Assembly: GCF_000803645.1 (NCBI RefSeq)
Contig: NZ_CP009122.1
Coordinates: 2,394,501 to 2,458,500 of the forward strand
DNA: 64,000 nucleotides
Source of the DNA: Sphingopyxis fribergensis
Lineage (GTDB): Bacteria > Pseudomonadota > Alphaproteobacteria > Sphingomonadales > Sphingomonadaceae
Direction: 5' to 3'
In this document: one piece after another, positions 33,956 through 44,925 of the stretch
How the letters are laid out: the number at the start of each line of letters is the position of its first letter
How positions within the stretch are numbered: position 1 is the first letter of the stretch
Notes under the pieces: generated by a model
Databases searched by the model: none
The model's input: only the letters and a program-made list of their open reading frames with translations
Told to the model about the DNA's origin: nothing
Translations under genes and position numbers: made by a program

Positions 33956-34066
33956 AGCACAGCGATAGCGCTTGATCGGCCGCTCCACAATGTCCGCAAT
34001 CGGTCGATACCGGACGTGACTGCCCAACCCCTTCCCTCTTGCACTCCTCGCACAAATAAGTAACAA

Positions 34067-34084
34067 CTTTACGTGAACGTAAAG
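34067..34084. promoter_or_regulatory. Palindromic operator before the enoyl-CoA hydratase gene
   Basis: CTTTACGTGAACGTAAAG is an 18-base palindrome with a mismatch only at the central pair, 29 bases before the start codon. It shares its design with the site at 19144-19161. The AACGTAAAG half is the same in both except for one base. Confidence 0.65.
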
Positions 34085-34113
34085 GTAAAGCGCCTGCGAG
34101 AGGATCCTTCCCC

Positions 34114-34920
34114 ATGACCGACATTCCCACCTTCGACACGATCAAGCTCGATCTCGCCGACCAAGTCGCGACGATCACGCTCAACCGCCCCGAGCGGCTC
34201 AATTCGATGCCGCCCGCAATGGCCGACGACATTCGCGAAGCACTCGATCATCTGCCCGGCCTCGGCGCACGCGCGCTGCTGATCACCGGCGAAGGCCGCG
34301 GCTTTTGTTCGGGGGCCGATCTGGCGGGCGACCGCTCGGCGGGCGGCGCGGTCAGCGGCGGGGCGCGCAGCCGCAACGCGCTGCGCGGCCACTATAACCC
34401 GATGCTGCTTTCCCTCGCCAGTCTCGACATTCCCGTCGTCGTCGCGGTCAATGGCCCCGCCGCGGGCGTCGGGTGCAGCTTTGCGCTGTCGGGCGATTTC
34501 ACCATCGCGGGCAAGAGCGCCTATTTCCTTCAGGCGTTCGTCAATATCGGCCTCGTTCCCGACGGCGGATCGTCCTGGCTGCTCCCGCGCCTGATCGGCG
34601 TGCCGCGTGCGCTTCAGATGATGATGCTCGGCGAGAAGATTTCGGCCGACCAGGCCGCCGACTGGGGCATGATCTACAAGAGCGTCGAGGACGCCGATCT
34701 CTTGGTCGAAGCCAAGGCGCTGGCGACACGCCTCGCGAACGGCCCAACCATTGCGCTCGGCACGATGCGCAAGATATTGCGCGACGGCCTGACGCAGGAT
34801 TTCGCGACGACGCTCGACGCAGAAGCCAAGGGCCAGTTCGTCGCGGGCGGCACCGCCGATGCGATGGAAGGCATCATGGCGTTCCAGCAAAAGCGGAAGA
34901 CCGAGTTCAAGGGGAAGTAA
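34114..34920 (+). CDS. Enoyl-CoA hydratase/isomerase family protein (PaaG-like)
   Basis: 268 residues with the crotonase fold. Oxyanion-hole segments are GRGFCSGADLAG (~residue 67) and NGPAAGVGCSFALSGD (~113). In the active-site strand, NIGLVPDGGSSWLLPRLIG, an Asp stands where ECH hydratases have the second Glu, as in PaaG-type isomerases/hydratases of phenylacetate and fatty acid breakdown. The C-terminus contains DFATTLDAEAKGQ, typical of the PaaG subgroup. It stands alone with its own palindromic operator; no other paa gene is visible, so a general acyl-CoA role is more likely. Confidence 0.9.
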   Translation: MTDIPTFDTIKLDLADQVATITLNRPERLNSMPPAMADDIREALDHLPGLGARALLITGEGRGFCSGADLAGDRSAGGAVSGGARSRNALRGHYNPMLLSLASLDIPVVVAVNGPAAGVGCSFALSGDFTIAGKSAYFLQAFVNIGLVPDGGSSWLLPRLIGVPRALQMMMLGEKISADQAADWGMIYKSVEDADLLVEAKALATRLANGPTIALGTMRKILRDGLTQDFATTLDAEAKGQFVAGGTADAMEGIMAFQQKRKTEFKGK

Positions 34921-34937
34921 GCCGCCCATTCCCCCTC

Positions 34938-34959
34938 GTGTCGAGCGAAGTCGAGACAC
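34938..34959. repeat. Short intergenic hairpin (GTGTCGAGCGAAGTCGAGACAC type)
   Basis: A small palindrome 17 bases after the enoyl-CoA hydratase stop, of a kind scattered through sphingomonad intergenic DNA. It may serve as terminator of that gene. Confidence 0.55.
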
Positions 34960-35018
34960 CCCACAGGCCTACGCCAAGCGAACGGGTTTCTAACGCGGCC
35001 TTTTGCTTTTTGCTTTGC

Positions 35019-35621
35019 CTACTCCGCCGCCTCTTCGACCATCACCTTTTTATAGATGCTCGTGCGCGGATAGGAGCAGAGGCGCATCACCATCGGCTCG
35101 AAAAATTCGAGCGGTTCGCTATCATAATCGGGATCGAACGCTGGCGCGTCATATTTTTCACAGAATTCTGCGCACGCCGCATAATGCGGGCTATCCTTGA
35201 ACTGGTCGCGCATGTCGCGGTCGAGCCCGAGATAGTGGAAGAAATAATGGCCCTGGAACACGCCATGATGCTGGACGATCCACAGATTTTCCTCTGACAG
35301 GAACGGCTTCAATATCGCCGCCGCGACATCGGGATGATTGAACGCGCCCAGCGTGTCGCCGATATCGTGGAGCAGCGCCATCACGACATATTCCTCGTCG
35401 CGGCCATCGCGGTGCGCGCGCGTCGCGGTCTGCAGGCAATGTTCGAGCCGGTCGACCGGAAAGCCGCCATAATCGCCGCCGAGCAGCTTCAGATGGTCGA
35501 GGATGCGCTTGCCATTGTTCGGCGCAAACTCCTTCTGCTCGCGCGCGATAATGTCCCAATCTTCCTGCGTCCCGTCGATCATCGACCGGAAAGTGGCGTG
35601 ATCGTGCGTCATCTCGTTCAT
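35019..35621 (-). CDS. HD-domain protein, PhnZ/MIOX-like
   Basis: 200 residues. The metal-binding pattern is H in LEHCLQTATRAHRDG, HD in VVMALLHDIGDTLGAFNHPD with a following His, and HH in WIVQHHGVFQGHYFF. The spacing resembles HD oxygenases with a mixed-valent diiron centre (PhnZ, myo-inositol oxygenase) more than nucleotide phosphohydrolases. Those enzymes cleave C-P or C-C bonds with O2. No phosphonate or inositol genes are nearby, so the substrate is unknown. No signal peptide; probably cytosolic. Confidence 0.82.
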   Translation of the reverse strand: MNEMTHDHATFRSMIDGTQEDWDIIAREQKEFAPNNGKRILDHLKLLGGDYGGFPVDRLEHCLQTATRAHRDGRDEEYVVMALLHDIGDTLGAFNHPDVAAAILKPFLSEENLWIVQHHGVFQGHYFFHYLGLDRDMRDQFKDSPHYAACAEFCEKYDAPAFDPDYDSEPLEFFEPMVMRLCSYPRTSIYKKVMVEEAAE

Positions 35622-35653
35622 GGCAGCCTCTCCTATTTTGAGAGCAGCCTATC

Positions 35654-36370
35654 CTATTCGTTGTTATTTGCAACGTTATAGGCCTTGACCTCGACTTGCG
35701 TCAGGCAGCGCCGCGTCGACTTGTCCTCAGCGTTGGCGAGTGCTTTTTGCCGGTACATAACTTCGGTCAAGAGCTTGCGCGACACGCCCATGCGGATCAG
35801 GAAATCATTGTCCTCGCTCGCGAGCAATGCGGCATCCTGTTCGATGTCGCCGATCAATTCCTTGGTCGCATCGGTGCCCATCGCGACGCTCATGTCGATC
35901 GCGCTGCGGTCGCCGGTGCGCGTGAACATATGGACGATGAACAAGCCGCCGGGGTCGATCACGCGCGGCTGTCCGCCCATGAAGATGAAATTGCACGCGC
36001 TGAAACAGGCCCATCCCGCCGGGATGCGCGTCGTGAGGCCAAAGTTCGAACGGATGATCCGCCCCGCGGCATTGCCCGCGCGCGCGTCGCCGCCGGGCGA
36101 GCGCAGCCAGACTTCGCTGATGTCGGGATTGGCGGCGAGCGCGGTCTTCAGCCGCTCGGGCAGCCCGGTATCGATCCGTCCCTCGGCAAGCAGCACCTTG
36201 CCGCCCTTTTTCGCCACGGGGGTCAGCTTCATCGTTGCATTCGCCGACCAATCGGGGGTCAGCGGACAGGTCGGGTTCGCGGGGTCGATCGCGGGCTTGG
36301 CGGCGGCGGTCAGGCAGGCGACCAGACCCGCCGCCGCCGCGATGCGAAAGACTTTACGCCGCGAGTACAT
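35654..36370 (-). CDS. Periplasmic ClpP-fold protein (COG3904-like)
   Basis: 238 residues. Residues 1-24 are a signal peptide. The crotonase/ClpP-like core shows VWLRSPGGDARAGNAAGRII (oxyanion Gly pair) and WACFSACNFIFMGGQPRVID, where the Ser in FSAC sits at the nucleophile position, and a His in LFIVHMFTR. Members of this periplasmic ClpP-like group are common in alphaproteobacteria and unstudied. The start overlaps the upstream gene by 17 bases, so both are likely co-transcribed. Confidence 0.8.
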   Translation of the reverse strand: MYSRRKVFRIAAAAGLVACLTAAAKPAIDPANPTCPLTPDWSANATMKLTPVAKKGGKVLLAEGRIDTGLPERLKTALAANPDISEVWLRSPGGDARAGNAAGRIIRSNFGLTTRIPAGWACFSACNFIFMGGQPRVIDPGGLFIVHMFTRTGDRSAIDMSVAMGTDATKELIGDIEQDAALLASEDNDFLIRMGVSRKLLTEVMYRQKALANAEDKSTRRCLTQVEVKAYNVANNNE

Positions 36371-36911
36371 AGCGCGCCTGGCCGGGGGCCTTGCACATGC
36401 GCTTCGACACGCGCGTTTCCTCGCCCTCGACGATGACGATATCGGTGACGCTCATGCATTGCGAGCCGTCGGCGAGCTCGTTCTTTGCCGCAACGGTCGA
36501 CGATCCGCTGACATTCTGCCGCGTCTCGCTTGTCCAGTTCGCGGTCGCGCCGACCTCTTCGCCGCGCGTCACTTCGTCGGTCGCGGCCGCCGCCTGCACC
36601 TGCTCTGCGGGGTCGAGGCGGCAGGCGATCGCGTCGGTGAGCGTGCCGCTGACCTCGCCGATCGGCACATAGCTGTAAACGCCCGCTTTGCTCGCGGCGT
36701 CGCCGACCGCATCGCTGATTACATTGCCGAGGATGTTGCGGCCGATGCTGCTCCCCTTCTTGCCCTTGGGACAACCGCCATTGCCCTCTTCGCTCGGCTT
36801 GGGCGCGGGGGTCGTGACCTTGCGGAGCAGGCTGCCGAACTGCGCCTGTGCGGGCGCGACGGCCAGTAGGCACGCCGCGAGAACCGCGGGGGTCGCCAAT
36901 ATTTTACGCAT
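36354..36911 (-). CDS. Secreted protein of unknown function, surface-antigen-like C-terminus
   Basis: 185 residues from ATG 36911 (an ATG directly before it is also possible). Residues 1-24 are a signal peptide ending AQAQ. A Lys/Gly/Ser linker with one Cys (NGGCPKGKKG) follows, then a glycine- and alanine-rich helical hairpin (RNILGNVISDAVGDAASKAG) as in 17-kDa-antigen proteins, then a small beta domain with Cys pairs (DGSQCMSV, KRMCKAPG). It overlaps the ClpP-like gene by 17 bases. Function unknown. Confidence 0.75.
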   Translation of the reverse strand: MRKILATPAVLAACLLAVAPAQAQFGSLLRKVTTPAPKPSEEGNGGCPKGKKGSSIGRNILGNVISDAVGDAASKAGVYSYVPIGEVSGTLTDAIACRLDPAEQVQAAAATDEVTRGEEVGATANWTSETRQNVSGSSTVAAKNELADGSQCMSVTDIVIVEGEETRVSKRMCKAPGQARYVLAA

Positions 36912-37023
36912 CATCCTGTCCACCCTTGCCGCGCCCGATACCGGGCAACCATGCGACCTTTATAGGGGTGGTTCATGCCACCCGCTGTGATTTTCATCAA
37001 CTCTGCAACTTATGTCATCCAGA

Positions 37024-37041
37024 CAGGTTGAATTAAGCCTG
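37024..37041. promoter_or_regulatory. Imperfect palindrome before the Rrf2 gene, candidate autoregulatory site
   Basis: CAGGTTGAATTAAGCCTG matches its reverse complement at 14 of 18 positions and lies 22 bases before the regulator's start. Rrf2 proteins often repress their own operon from such A/T-centred palindromes. Confidence 0.45.
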
Positions 37042-37063
37042 AATATGTCACAGTAACGCCGCC

Positions 37064-37510
37064 ATGCTCTCGCAAAAGACCCGTTATACGATCCGCGCGT
37101 TCCAGCACCTTGCCGACCATTGGGGCAAGGGCCAGGTCCAGCTTGCGGATATCGCGGACGCGCAGAACATCCCCCCGAAATTCCTCACCGTTATCCTGTC
37201 CGAAATGGCGCGCGAAGGCCTGCTGATTTCGCAGCGCGGGCGCGACGGCGGATATCAGCTCGCGCTGCCCCCGATCGACATCAGCTATGGCGACCTTGTT
37301 CGCCTCACGCGCGGCTCGCTCGCGCTCGTTCCCTGTGCGGCGCGCAATGCGCACGAGCATTGCAAGAATTGCCTGCCCGAAGCCGAATGCCGGCTGCGCA
37401 GCCTGATGCTGAAGGTCCGCGACGACACCGCATCGATCCTCGACCGCATCACCCTTGCCGACCCGATCGCGCTCGAACCCGTGTTCGACAAGGATGAGGC
37501 GGCCGAATAG
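37064..37510 (+). CDS. Rrf2 family transcriptional regulator with four Cys
   Basis: 148 residues. The N-terminal winged helix reads MLSQKTRYTIRAFQHLADHW, then IADAQNIPPKFLTVILSEM and the wing GRDGGYQLALP. The sensor part holds four Cys (PCAARNAHEHCKNCLPEAEC), close to the three-Cys cluster of IscR/NsrR relatives, so binding of an Fe-S cluster or a redox/thiol signal is plausible. It lies 24 bases before an MFS exporter gene on the same strand and probably controls it. Confidence 0.9.
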   Translation: MLSQKTRYTIRAFQHLADHWGKGQVQLADIADAQNIPPKFLTVILSEMAREGLLISQRGRDGGYQLALPPIDISYGDLVRLTRGSLALVPCAARNAHEHCKNCLPEAECRLRSLMLKVRDDTASILDRITLADPIALEPVFDKDEAAE

Positions 37511-37534
37511 CAAAGGCGCCGGGAGAAAGGGATT

Positions 37535-38953
37535 ATGACAGCCGCTCTTCCCACTCCCTGCGACAGCGCGGTCCTGGGCCGCCCCGAAGGGCAACTGCCG
37601 CCGCATCCGCGCTGGACGCTCGTCGCGACGATCCTCGCGTCGAGCCTCGCCTTTATCGACGGGTCGGTGGTCAATGTCGCGCTGCCCGCGATTGACCGCA
37701 GCCTCGATGCCGGCGCCGCCGGGTTGCAATGGACCGTCAACGCCTATCTGCTCCCGCTCAGCGCGCTGCTCCTCCTCGGCGGCGCGGCGGGCGATCAGAT
37801 GGGGCAGCGCCGGATGTTGATCGCGGGGATCCTAGTGTTCCTTGCTGCGTCGCTCGCGTGCGCGGTGGCGCCGACGATCGAAGTCCTGCTCGCCGCGCGC
37901 GCGTTACAGGGGGTCGGCGCCGCAATGCTGATGCCGAACAGCCTCGGCATTCTCGGCAACAGCTTCCGGGGCGAATCGAAAGGGCGTGCGATCGGGACGT
38001 GGGCGGCGGTCGGCGCCATCGCGAGCGCGGTCGGCCCGCCGCTCGGCGGCTGGCTGATCGAAGTCGCCGGATGGCGCGCGATTTTCTACCTCAACCTGCC
38101 CGTCGGCGCCGCGGCGATATTCGTCGCGTGGCGCTATGTCGCGAATGACAAGGGCAGCGGCAAGCCGCTCGATTGGGTCGGAGCGGCGCTCGTGACGCTC
38201 GGGCTCGGGCTGCTCACCTGGAGCCTCACCCTCTGGTCGAACGACGGGATCGTGGGCGGAACGGTGCTTTTCGGCCTGATCGCGGGCGTCGCAATGCTCG
38301 CCGCTTTCATCTTCGTCGAACGCGCGCGCGGCGATGCCGCGATGATGCCGCTTTCGCTCTTCGCATCGAAAGCCTTTGCCGGCCTGACCTTCCTCACCTT
38401 CGCCCTCTATGGCGCGCTCGGCGGACTGCTCGTCCTCCTACCCTATCTGCTCATCACCAGCGGCTATTCGCCACTCGAGGCGGGCCTGGCGCTTTTGCCC
38501 TTCCCGCTCGTCATCGGACTTGCCTCGCGCTGGATCGGCCAGATCGCGGCGGGCGCGGGGCCGCGATGGCCGTTGACACTTGGCCCGATCGTCGCCGGCG
38601 CGGGCTTCCTTCTGCTCCACCGCGTCGATCCCGCGGCAGGTTATGTCGTGGGCGTGCTGCCCGGCCTCTTCGTGATAGCGCTCGGCATGGCGGGCGCGGT
38701 GGCGCCATTGACGACGGCGGTCCTGTCGGCGGTCGACGACCAGCACATGGGGACCGCGTCGGGCTTCAACAGCGCAATCGCGCGGACAGGCGGTCTGATC
38801 GCAACCGCGCTTGTCGGGGTCGTGCTGTCGCAGAGCGGCGACGCTTTGCTGTCGGCATTTCGCACGGCCGCCGTCGCGGGCGGCGTGCTTGCTGGTGCGG
38901 CGGGGTTCGCCGCGTGGGCCACGCTAGGCGATCCCGAGCAGAGCGGTCGATAA
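37535..38953 (+). CDS. DHA2-type MFS drug exporter (EmrB/QacA family)
   Basis: 472 residues with about 14 hydrophobic helices, as in the 14-TMS drug:H+ antiporters. Motif C-like LMPNSLGILGNSFRG and motif A-like GDQMGQRRMLIAG are present, as is the first-helix DGSVVNVALPAIDRSL. It should export toxic compounds through the inner membrane using the proton gradient. It is second in an operon with the Cys-rich Rrf2 regulator, so its substrates may include thiol-reactive or NO/metal stress agents. No membrane-fusion partner is adjacent. tRNA-Ala follows on the other strand. Confidence 0.93.
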   Translation: MTAALPTPCDSAVLGRPEGQLPPHPRWTLVATILASSLAFIDGSVVNVALPAIDRSLDAGAAGLQWTVNAYLLPLSALLLLGGAAGDQMGQRRMLIAGILVFLAASLACAVAPTIEVLLAARALQGVGAAMLMPNSLGILGNSFRGESKGRAIGTWAAVGAIASAVGPPLGGWLIEVAGWRAIFYLNLPVGAAAIFVAWRYVANDKGSGKPLDWVGAALVTLGLGLLTWSLTLWSNDGIVGGTVLFGLIAGVAMLAAFIFVERARGDAAMMPLSLFASKAFAGLTFLTFALYGALGGLLVLLPYLLITSGYSPLEAGLALLPFPLVIGLASRWIGQIAAGAGPRWPLTLGPIVAGAGFLLLHRVDPAAGYVVGVLPGLFVIALGMAGAVAPLTTAVLSAVDDQHMGTASGFNSAIARTGGLIATALVGVVLSQSGDALLSAFRTAAVAGGVLAGAAGFAAWATLGDPEQSGR

Positions 38954-38970
38954 GGTAAGTTGGAAAGAAA

Positions 38971-39046
38971 TGGTGGAGCCTAGCGGGATCGAACCGCTGA
39001 CCTCCTGCATGCCATGCAGGCGCTCTCCCAGCTGAGCTAAGGCCCC
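38971..39046 (-). tRNA. tRNA-Ala (anticodon GGC)
   Basis: On the minus strand the acceptor GGGGCCT pairs with AGGCTCC (one G-U). The D-arm AGCTCAGCTGGGAGAGC, anticodon loop ATGGCAT (GGC), T-arm GCGGTTCGATCCCGC and encoded CCA (38971-38973) are all present. Confidence 0.96.
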
Positions 39047-39181
39047 GTACCATTTCATCGTGCCGCGCTGGCCAATATGCTTGGCTGCTGCGACCGGGAC
39101 GCCGCCTTTAGCAGCGCCATCGAGTGATGCAAGGGGCCAAATGCATCTTTGTGACGCCTTTTTGACCCCTCGCTGAAAAAA

Positions 39182-39505
39182 TCAGGTTTCGACGTCGTCG
39201 TCATCCGCCGTCGCGACACCCAGATCGTCGTCGCCACCAAGGTCGACATCATTGTCGGGCGAATCGCTGTCCTCGTCGACATCGACGTCCAGATCCAGAT
39301 CCTCGTCGACGACGACCTCTTCCTTGACGACCTTGCCGGGCTTTTCGACCTCGAACGGAGTCGACTGCTTCGATTTCAGGACCGATTCCGGGATCCAGTT
39401 GTAACCGCAATTGATGCAGTTGATCGGATCGTCCTTGGTCAAATCATAGAATCGGGTCGCGCATTTCGGGCAGCTACGCTTCGTGCCCCATTCAGCCTTT
39501 ATCAT
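39182..39505 (-). CDS. FYDLN-acid zinc-ribbon protein (TIGR02300 family)
   Basis: 107 residues from ATG 39505 with GAGG upstream. The N-terminus MIKAEWGTKRSCPKCATRF holds the first CxxC; FYDLTKDDPINCINCGY adds a second, together a zinc ribbon. The C-terminal half is very acidic (DEDLDLDVDVDEDSDSPDND), the mark of this alphaproteobacterial family. Function is unknown; an RNA-polymerase- or nucleic-acid-linked role is only suggested by the zinc ribbon. It is divergent from aroA with 124 bases between the starts. Confidence 0.9.
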   Translation of the reverse strand: MIKAEWGTKRSCPKCATRFYDLTKDDPINCINCGYNWIPESVLKSKQSTPFEVEKPGKVVKEEVVVDEDLDLDVDVDEDSDSPDNDVDLGGDDDLGVATADDDDVET

Positions 39506-39539
39506 ATATGCCTCGTAACCTTCTGAAAGGAGATAGTAA

Positions 39540-41584
<2,045 letters not shown>

Positions 41585-41860
41585 GCTGGCTTTCTGCCTT
41601 GCTTTGATGGGGGGTGCGGACTATATGCGCGCCGTCCGACGGGCTTTATTGCGGGTCGAGACATGGTCAGACCGCCGCTCGAAACCGAGTGTCGGGCGTG
41701 GCGGGATGCACCCGTCGCGCCCATTTTGCTTTGCCCATGGCTTGCCGGTAAGCGGTTCGAAGGATGCCGTGTCCTGCATCCGGCAGGCATGGCAGATCGG
41801 CCATTAAGACCAGCGGAACCAACCGCTTGGCCGGAACAAATGAAGTAAGGACACACATCT
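41585..41860 (+). other. Long leader between cmk and rpsA
   Basis: 276 bases without a supported gene. A long untranslated leader is expected for rpsA, whose product represses its own translation by binding this region in E. coli. I see A/G-rich GAAGTAAGGA just before the start codon but no specific structure I can defend. Confidence 0.4.
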
Positions 41861-43573
41861 ATGGCCACTACGGCTTTCCCGACGCGCGACGATTTCGCCG
41901 CGATGCTCGATGAATCGCTTGGTGGTGCCGACGGCGGCTTTGAAGGCCGCGTCGTCAAGGGCACCGTGACCGCGATCGAAAACGACCTGGCAGTGATCGA
42001 CATCGGCCTGAAGAGCGAGGGCCGCGTGCCGCTTCGCGAATTCGCGATGCCGGGCCAGAAGGCCGACATCAATGTCGGCGACGAAGTCGAAGTCTATGTC
42101 GACCGCGTCGAAAACGCCAATGGCGAAACCATGCTGTCGCGCGACCGTGCTCGCCGCGAAGCCGCCTGGGACCGCCTGGAAGAAGAATTCAACAAGGAAG
42201 CCCGCGTCGAAGGCGTCATCTTCGGCCGCGTCAAGGGCGGCTTCACCGTCGACCTCGGCGGCGCCGTGGCGTTCCTTCCGGGTTCGCAGGTCGACATCCG
42301 CCCCGTGCGCGACGTCGGCCCGCTGATGGACCTGCCGCAGCCCTTCCAGATCCTCAAGATGGATCGTCGCCGCGGCAATATCGTCGTGTCGCGCCGCGCC
42401 ATCCTCGAAGAAACGCGCGCCGAACAGCGCTCGGGCCTGATCCTGAACCTCGAAGAAGGCCAGATCATCGAAGGCGCGGTCAAGAACATCACCGATTATG
42501 GTGCGTTCGTTGATCTCGGCGGCATCGACGGCCTGCTCCATGTCACCGACATGAGCTACAAGCGCGTCAACCACCCGAGCGAAGTCATCAACATCGGTGA
42601 CACCGTCCGCGTCCAGATCATCCGCATCAACCGCGACACGCAGCGCATCAGCCTCGGCATGAAGCAGCTCGAAAGCGATCCGTGGGAAGGCGTCGCCGCC
42701 AAATACCCCGTCGGTGCGAAGCTGTCGGGTACGGTCACGAACATCACCGATTACGGTGCTTTCGTCGAACTCGAAGCCGGCATCGAAGGCCTGGTCCACG
42801 TCAGCGAAATGTCGTGGGTCAAGAAGAACGTCCACCCCGGCAAGATCGTCTCGACCAGCCAGGAAGTCGACGTCATCGTCCTCGAAGTCGACAGCGACAA
42901 GCGCCGCATCTCGCTCGGCCTCAAGCAGGCCCAGTCGAACCCCTGGGGCGCGTTCGCCGAAACCCACCCGGTGGGCTCGGTCGTCGAAGGCGAAGTCAAG
43001 AACGCGACCGAATTCGGTCTGTTCGTCGGCCTGCCGGGCGACGTCGACGGCATGGTTCACATGTCGGACATCGCTTGGGGTATCTCGGGCGAAGAAGCGC
43101 TGCACCTCCACCGCAAGGGCGAGGCCGTGCAGGTCGTCGTTCTCGACGTCGACGTCGAGAAGGAACGCATCAGCCTCGGCATCAAGCAGCTTGAAAAGGG
43201 TGCTCCGGCCGTTGGCGGCGGCACCGCTGCTGCTGGCTCGGTGAAGAAGAACGACGTCGTCACCGTCACCGTCCTCGAAGTCCGCGACAACGGCCTCGAA
43301 GTCCAGGCTGGCGACGATGGCGCCACGGGCTTCATCAAGCGCGCCGACCTTGGCCGCGACCGCGACGAACAGCGTGCCGAACGTTACCAGGTCGGCCAGA
43401 AGTTCGATGCGATGGTCATCGGCTTCGACCGCTCGAAAAAGCCGAACTTCTCGGTCAAGGCGATGCAGATCGCCGAAGAGAAGCAGGCTGTGGCGCAGTA
43501 TGGCTCGTCGGACTCGGGTGCGTCGCTCGGCGACATCCTCGGCGAAGCGCTGAAGGCCGGCAAGAAGGATTAA
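41861..43573 (+). CDS. rpsA: 30S ribosomal protein S1
   Basis: 570 residues made of six S1 RNA-binding domains. The repeats are visible as [100 protein letters not shown] and [15 protein letters not shown]1 binds mRNA on the small subunit and is needed for initiation. Codon use is highly biased, as expected for a highly expressed gene. AAGTAAGGA precedes the ATG. A strong terminator follows. Confidence 0.98.
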   Translation: MATTAFPTRDDFAAMLDESLGGADGGFEGRVVKGTVTAIENDLAVIDIGLKSEGRVPLREFAMPGQKADINVGDEVEVYVDRVENANGETMLSRDRARREAAWDRLEEEFNKEARVEGVIFGRVKGGFTVDLGGAVAFLPGSQVDIRPVRDVGPLMDLPQPFQILKMDRRRGNIVVSRRAILEETRAEQRSGLILNLEEGQIIEGAVKNITDYGAFVDLGGIDGLLHVTDMSYKRVNHPSEVINIGDTVRVQIIRINRDTQRISLGMKQLESDPWEGVAAKYPVGAKLSGTVTNITDYGAFVELEAGIEGLVHVSEMSWVKKNVHPGKIVSTSQEVDVIVLEVDSDKRRISLGLKQAQSNPWGAFAETHPVGSVVEGEVKNATEFGLFVGLPGDVDGMVHMSDIAWGISGEEALHLHRKGEAVQVVVLDVDVEKERISLGIKQLEKGAPAVGGGTAAAGSVKKNDVVTVTVLEVRDNGLEVQAGDDGATGFIKRADLGRDRDEQRAERYQVGQKFDAMVIGFDRSKKPNFSVKAMQIAEEKQAVAQYGSSDSGASLGDILGEALKAGKKD

Positions 43574-43600
43574 TTCCTCCTTCCGCGTCCACGCGAAACA

Positions 43601-43637
43601 AAAGGCCCGCAGAGCATCCCTCTGCGGGCCTTTTTCT
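43601..43637 (+). terminator. Rho-independent terminator of rpsA
   Basis: A 13-bp stem (43601-43613 with 43621-43633, core GGCCCGCAGA) and loop GCATCCC, with the T-run TTTTTCTTTC right after the stem. It starts 27 bases after the rpsA stop. Confidence 0.92.
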
Positions 43638-43779
43638 TTCAGTGATATATTTTGACCGGACAGTGATTCATGATACCTTCTCCGCGCGTTGGGAGGGGTC
43701 TCACGCAAAAATGAGCCGGCAACGGCCGGACGCCCGCCTCAGCGGGAAACGCGTGGCTGTATATAATAGGGGAAGCACC

Positions 43780-44058
43780 ATGATCCGGTCAGAACTGGTT
43801 CAAAAGATCGCTAGCGAAAACAGCGATTTGCGGCTGGAGGAAGTCGAGCGCATCGTCGACACCTTCTTCGATTCCATCGTCGAGCAGCTCGCCGCCGGCG
43901 GCCGCGTCGAACTCCGCGGCTTTGGCGCCTTCTCGACCCGTTCGCGCGAATCGCGCACCGGTCGCAACCCCCGCACGGGCGCCGCCGTCGACGTGAAGGC
44001 GAAAAACGTCCCCTATTTCAAACCGGGCAAGGAAATGCGCGAACGCCTGAACGGCTAA
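43780..44058 (+). CDS. ihfB: Integration host factor subunit beta
   Basis: 92 residues of the HU/IHF family. IHF is a heterodimer that bends DNA in replication, recombination and transcription. Features: [48 protein letters not shown] and [14 protein letters not shown]. The position right after rpsA is typical of ihfB. The frame opens earlier, but family length and the GGGGAAG site fix ATG 43780. A TATAAT hexamer at 43762-43767 may belong to its promoter. Confidence 0.95.
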   Translation: MIRSELVQKIASENSDLRLEEVERIVDTFFDSIVEQLAAGGRVELRGFGAFSTRSRESRTGRNPRTGAAVDVKAKNVPYFKPGKEMRERLNG

Positions 44059-44074
44059 GCGCCAGCCAAAATCC

Positions 44075-44146
44075 CGTCATTGCGAGCGCAGCGAAGCAAT
44101 CTCCAGTTCGATAGCTGAAGATTGCTTCGCTGTGCTCGCAATGACG
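44075..44146. repeat. Intergenic inverted repeat (GTCATTGCGAGC family), first copy
   Basis: Arms 44075-44101 and 44120-44146 are 27-base inverted copies with one mismatch and an 18-base spacer. It lies between the converging ends of ihfB and the ABC permease. A diverged second copy is at 48110-48191. Confidence 0.88.
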
Positions 44147-44157
44147 TTGTTGAAGCC

Positions 44158-44925
44158 TCAGTTCTTCAGCCGATATCCCGTCCGGAACATCCAGAAAATA
44201 ATGCCCAGGCACAACGCCAGGAACAGCGCCACTGCGCCCATGCTGACCTCGATCCCGACGTCGCCCTTGCCGAAGAAGGTCCAGCGAAAGCCGCTGATCA
44301 GATAGACGACGGGGTTGAACAGCGTGATCGTCCGCCATGCCGCGGGCAGCATGTCGAGCGAATAGAAGGCACCGCCCAAAAAGGTCAGCGGATAGATGAC
44401 CAGCATCGGGATGACCTGCAGCTGCTCGAAACTCTGCGCCCAGATGCCGATGATGAAGCCGAACAGGCAGAATGTCACAGCCATCAGGATCATGAATGCG
44501 GCCATCAACAGCGGATGCGCGACCTGCACATCGACGAACAGGTGCGCGGTCGCGAAGATGATCGACCCGATAATCACCGATTTCGTCGCCGCGGCGCCGA
44601 CATAGGCCATCACCGTTTCCAGCGGCGACAGCGGCGCCGACAGCATCTCGTAAATCGTCCCCGTCCATTTGGGCATATAGATGCCGAACGACGCATTGCT
44701 GATGCTTTCAGTGAACATCGTCAACATCATCAGCCCCGGCACGATGAATGCGCCATAGGGCACGTCGTTTACCTCGGTCATCCGGCTGCCAATCGCCGAT
44801 CCGAAGACGACGAAATAGAGCGCGGTGGTGATCACCGGCAGCATCAGGCTGGTCCAGAAAGTGCGCCCGAAGCGCGCCATTTCGAAAGCGTAGATCGCGC
44901 GCACGCCGCGCCAGTTCGCGGTCAT
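44158..44925 (-). CDS. ABC-2 type transporter permease
   Basis: 255 residues with six hydrophobic segments. The ABC-2 pattern shows in [15 protein letters not shown] near the C-terminus and in [16 protein letters not shown]. Together with the ATPase gene that overlaps it by four bases, it should form an exporter in the inner membrane. The family includes lipid, polysaccharide, drug and YadH/NodJ-like exporters; the cargo is unknown. Confidence 0.93.
   Translation of the reverse strand: MTANWRGVRAIYAFEMARFGRTFWTSLMLPVITTALYFVVFGSAIGSRMTEVNDVPYGAFIVPGLMMLTMFTESISNASFGIYMPKWTGTIYEMLSAPLSPLETVMAYVGAAATKSVIIGSIIFATAHLFVDVQVAHPLLMAAFMILMAVTFCLFGFIIGIWAQSFEQLQVIPMLVIYPLTFLGGAFYSLDMLPAAWRTITLFNPVVYLISGFRWTFFGKGDVGIEVSMGAVALFLALCLGIIFWMFRTGYRLKN

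Noticed and set aside
41585..41860. Small genes in the cmk-rpsA gap
   Set aside because: Open frames on both strands are short, overlap each other and have no recognisable features; a long rpsA leader explains the gap.
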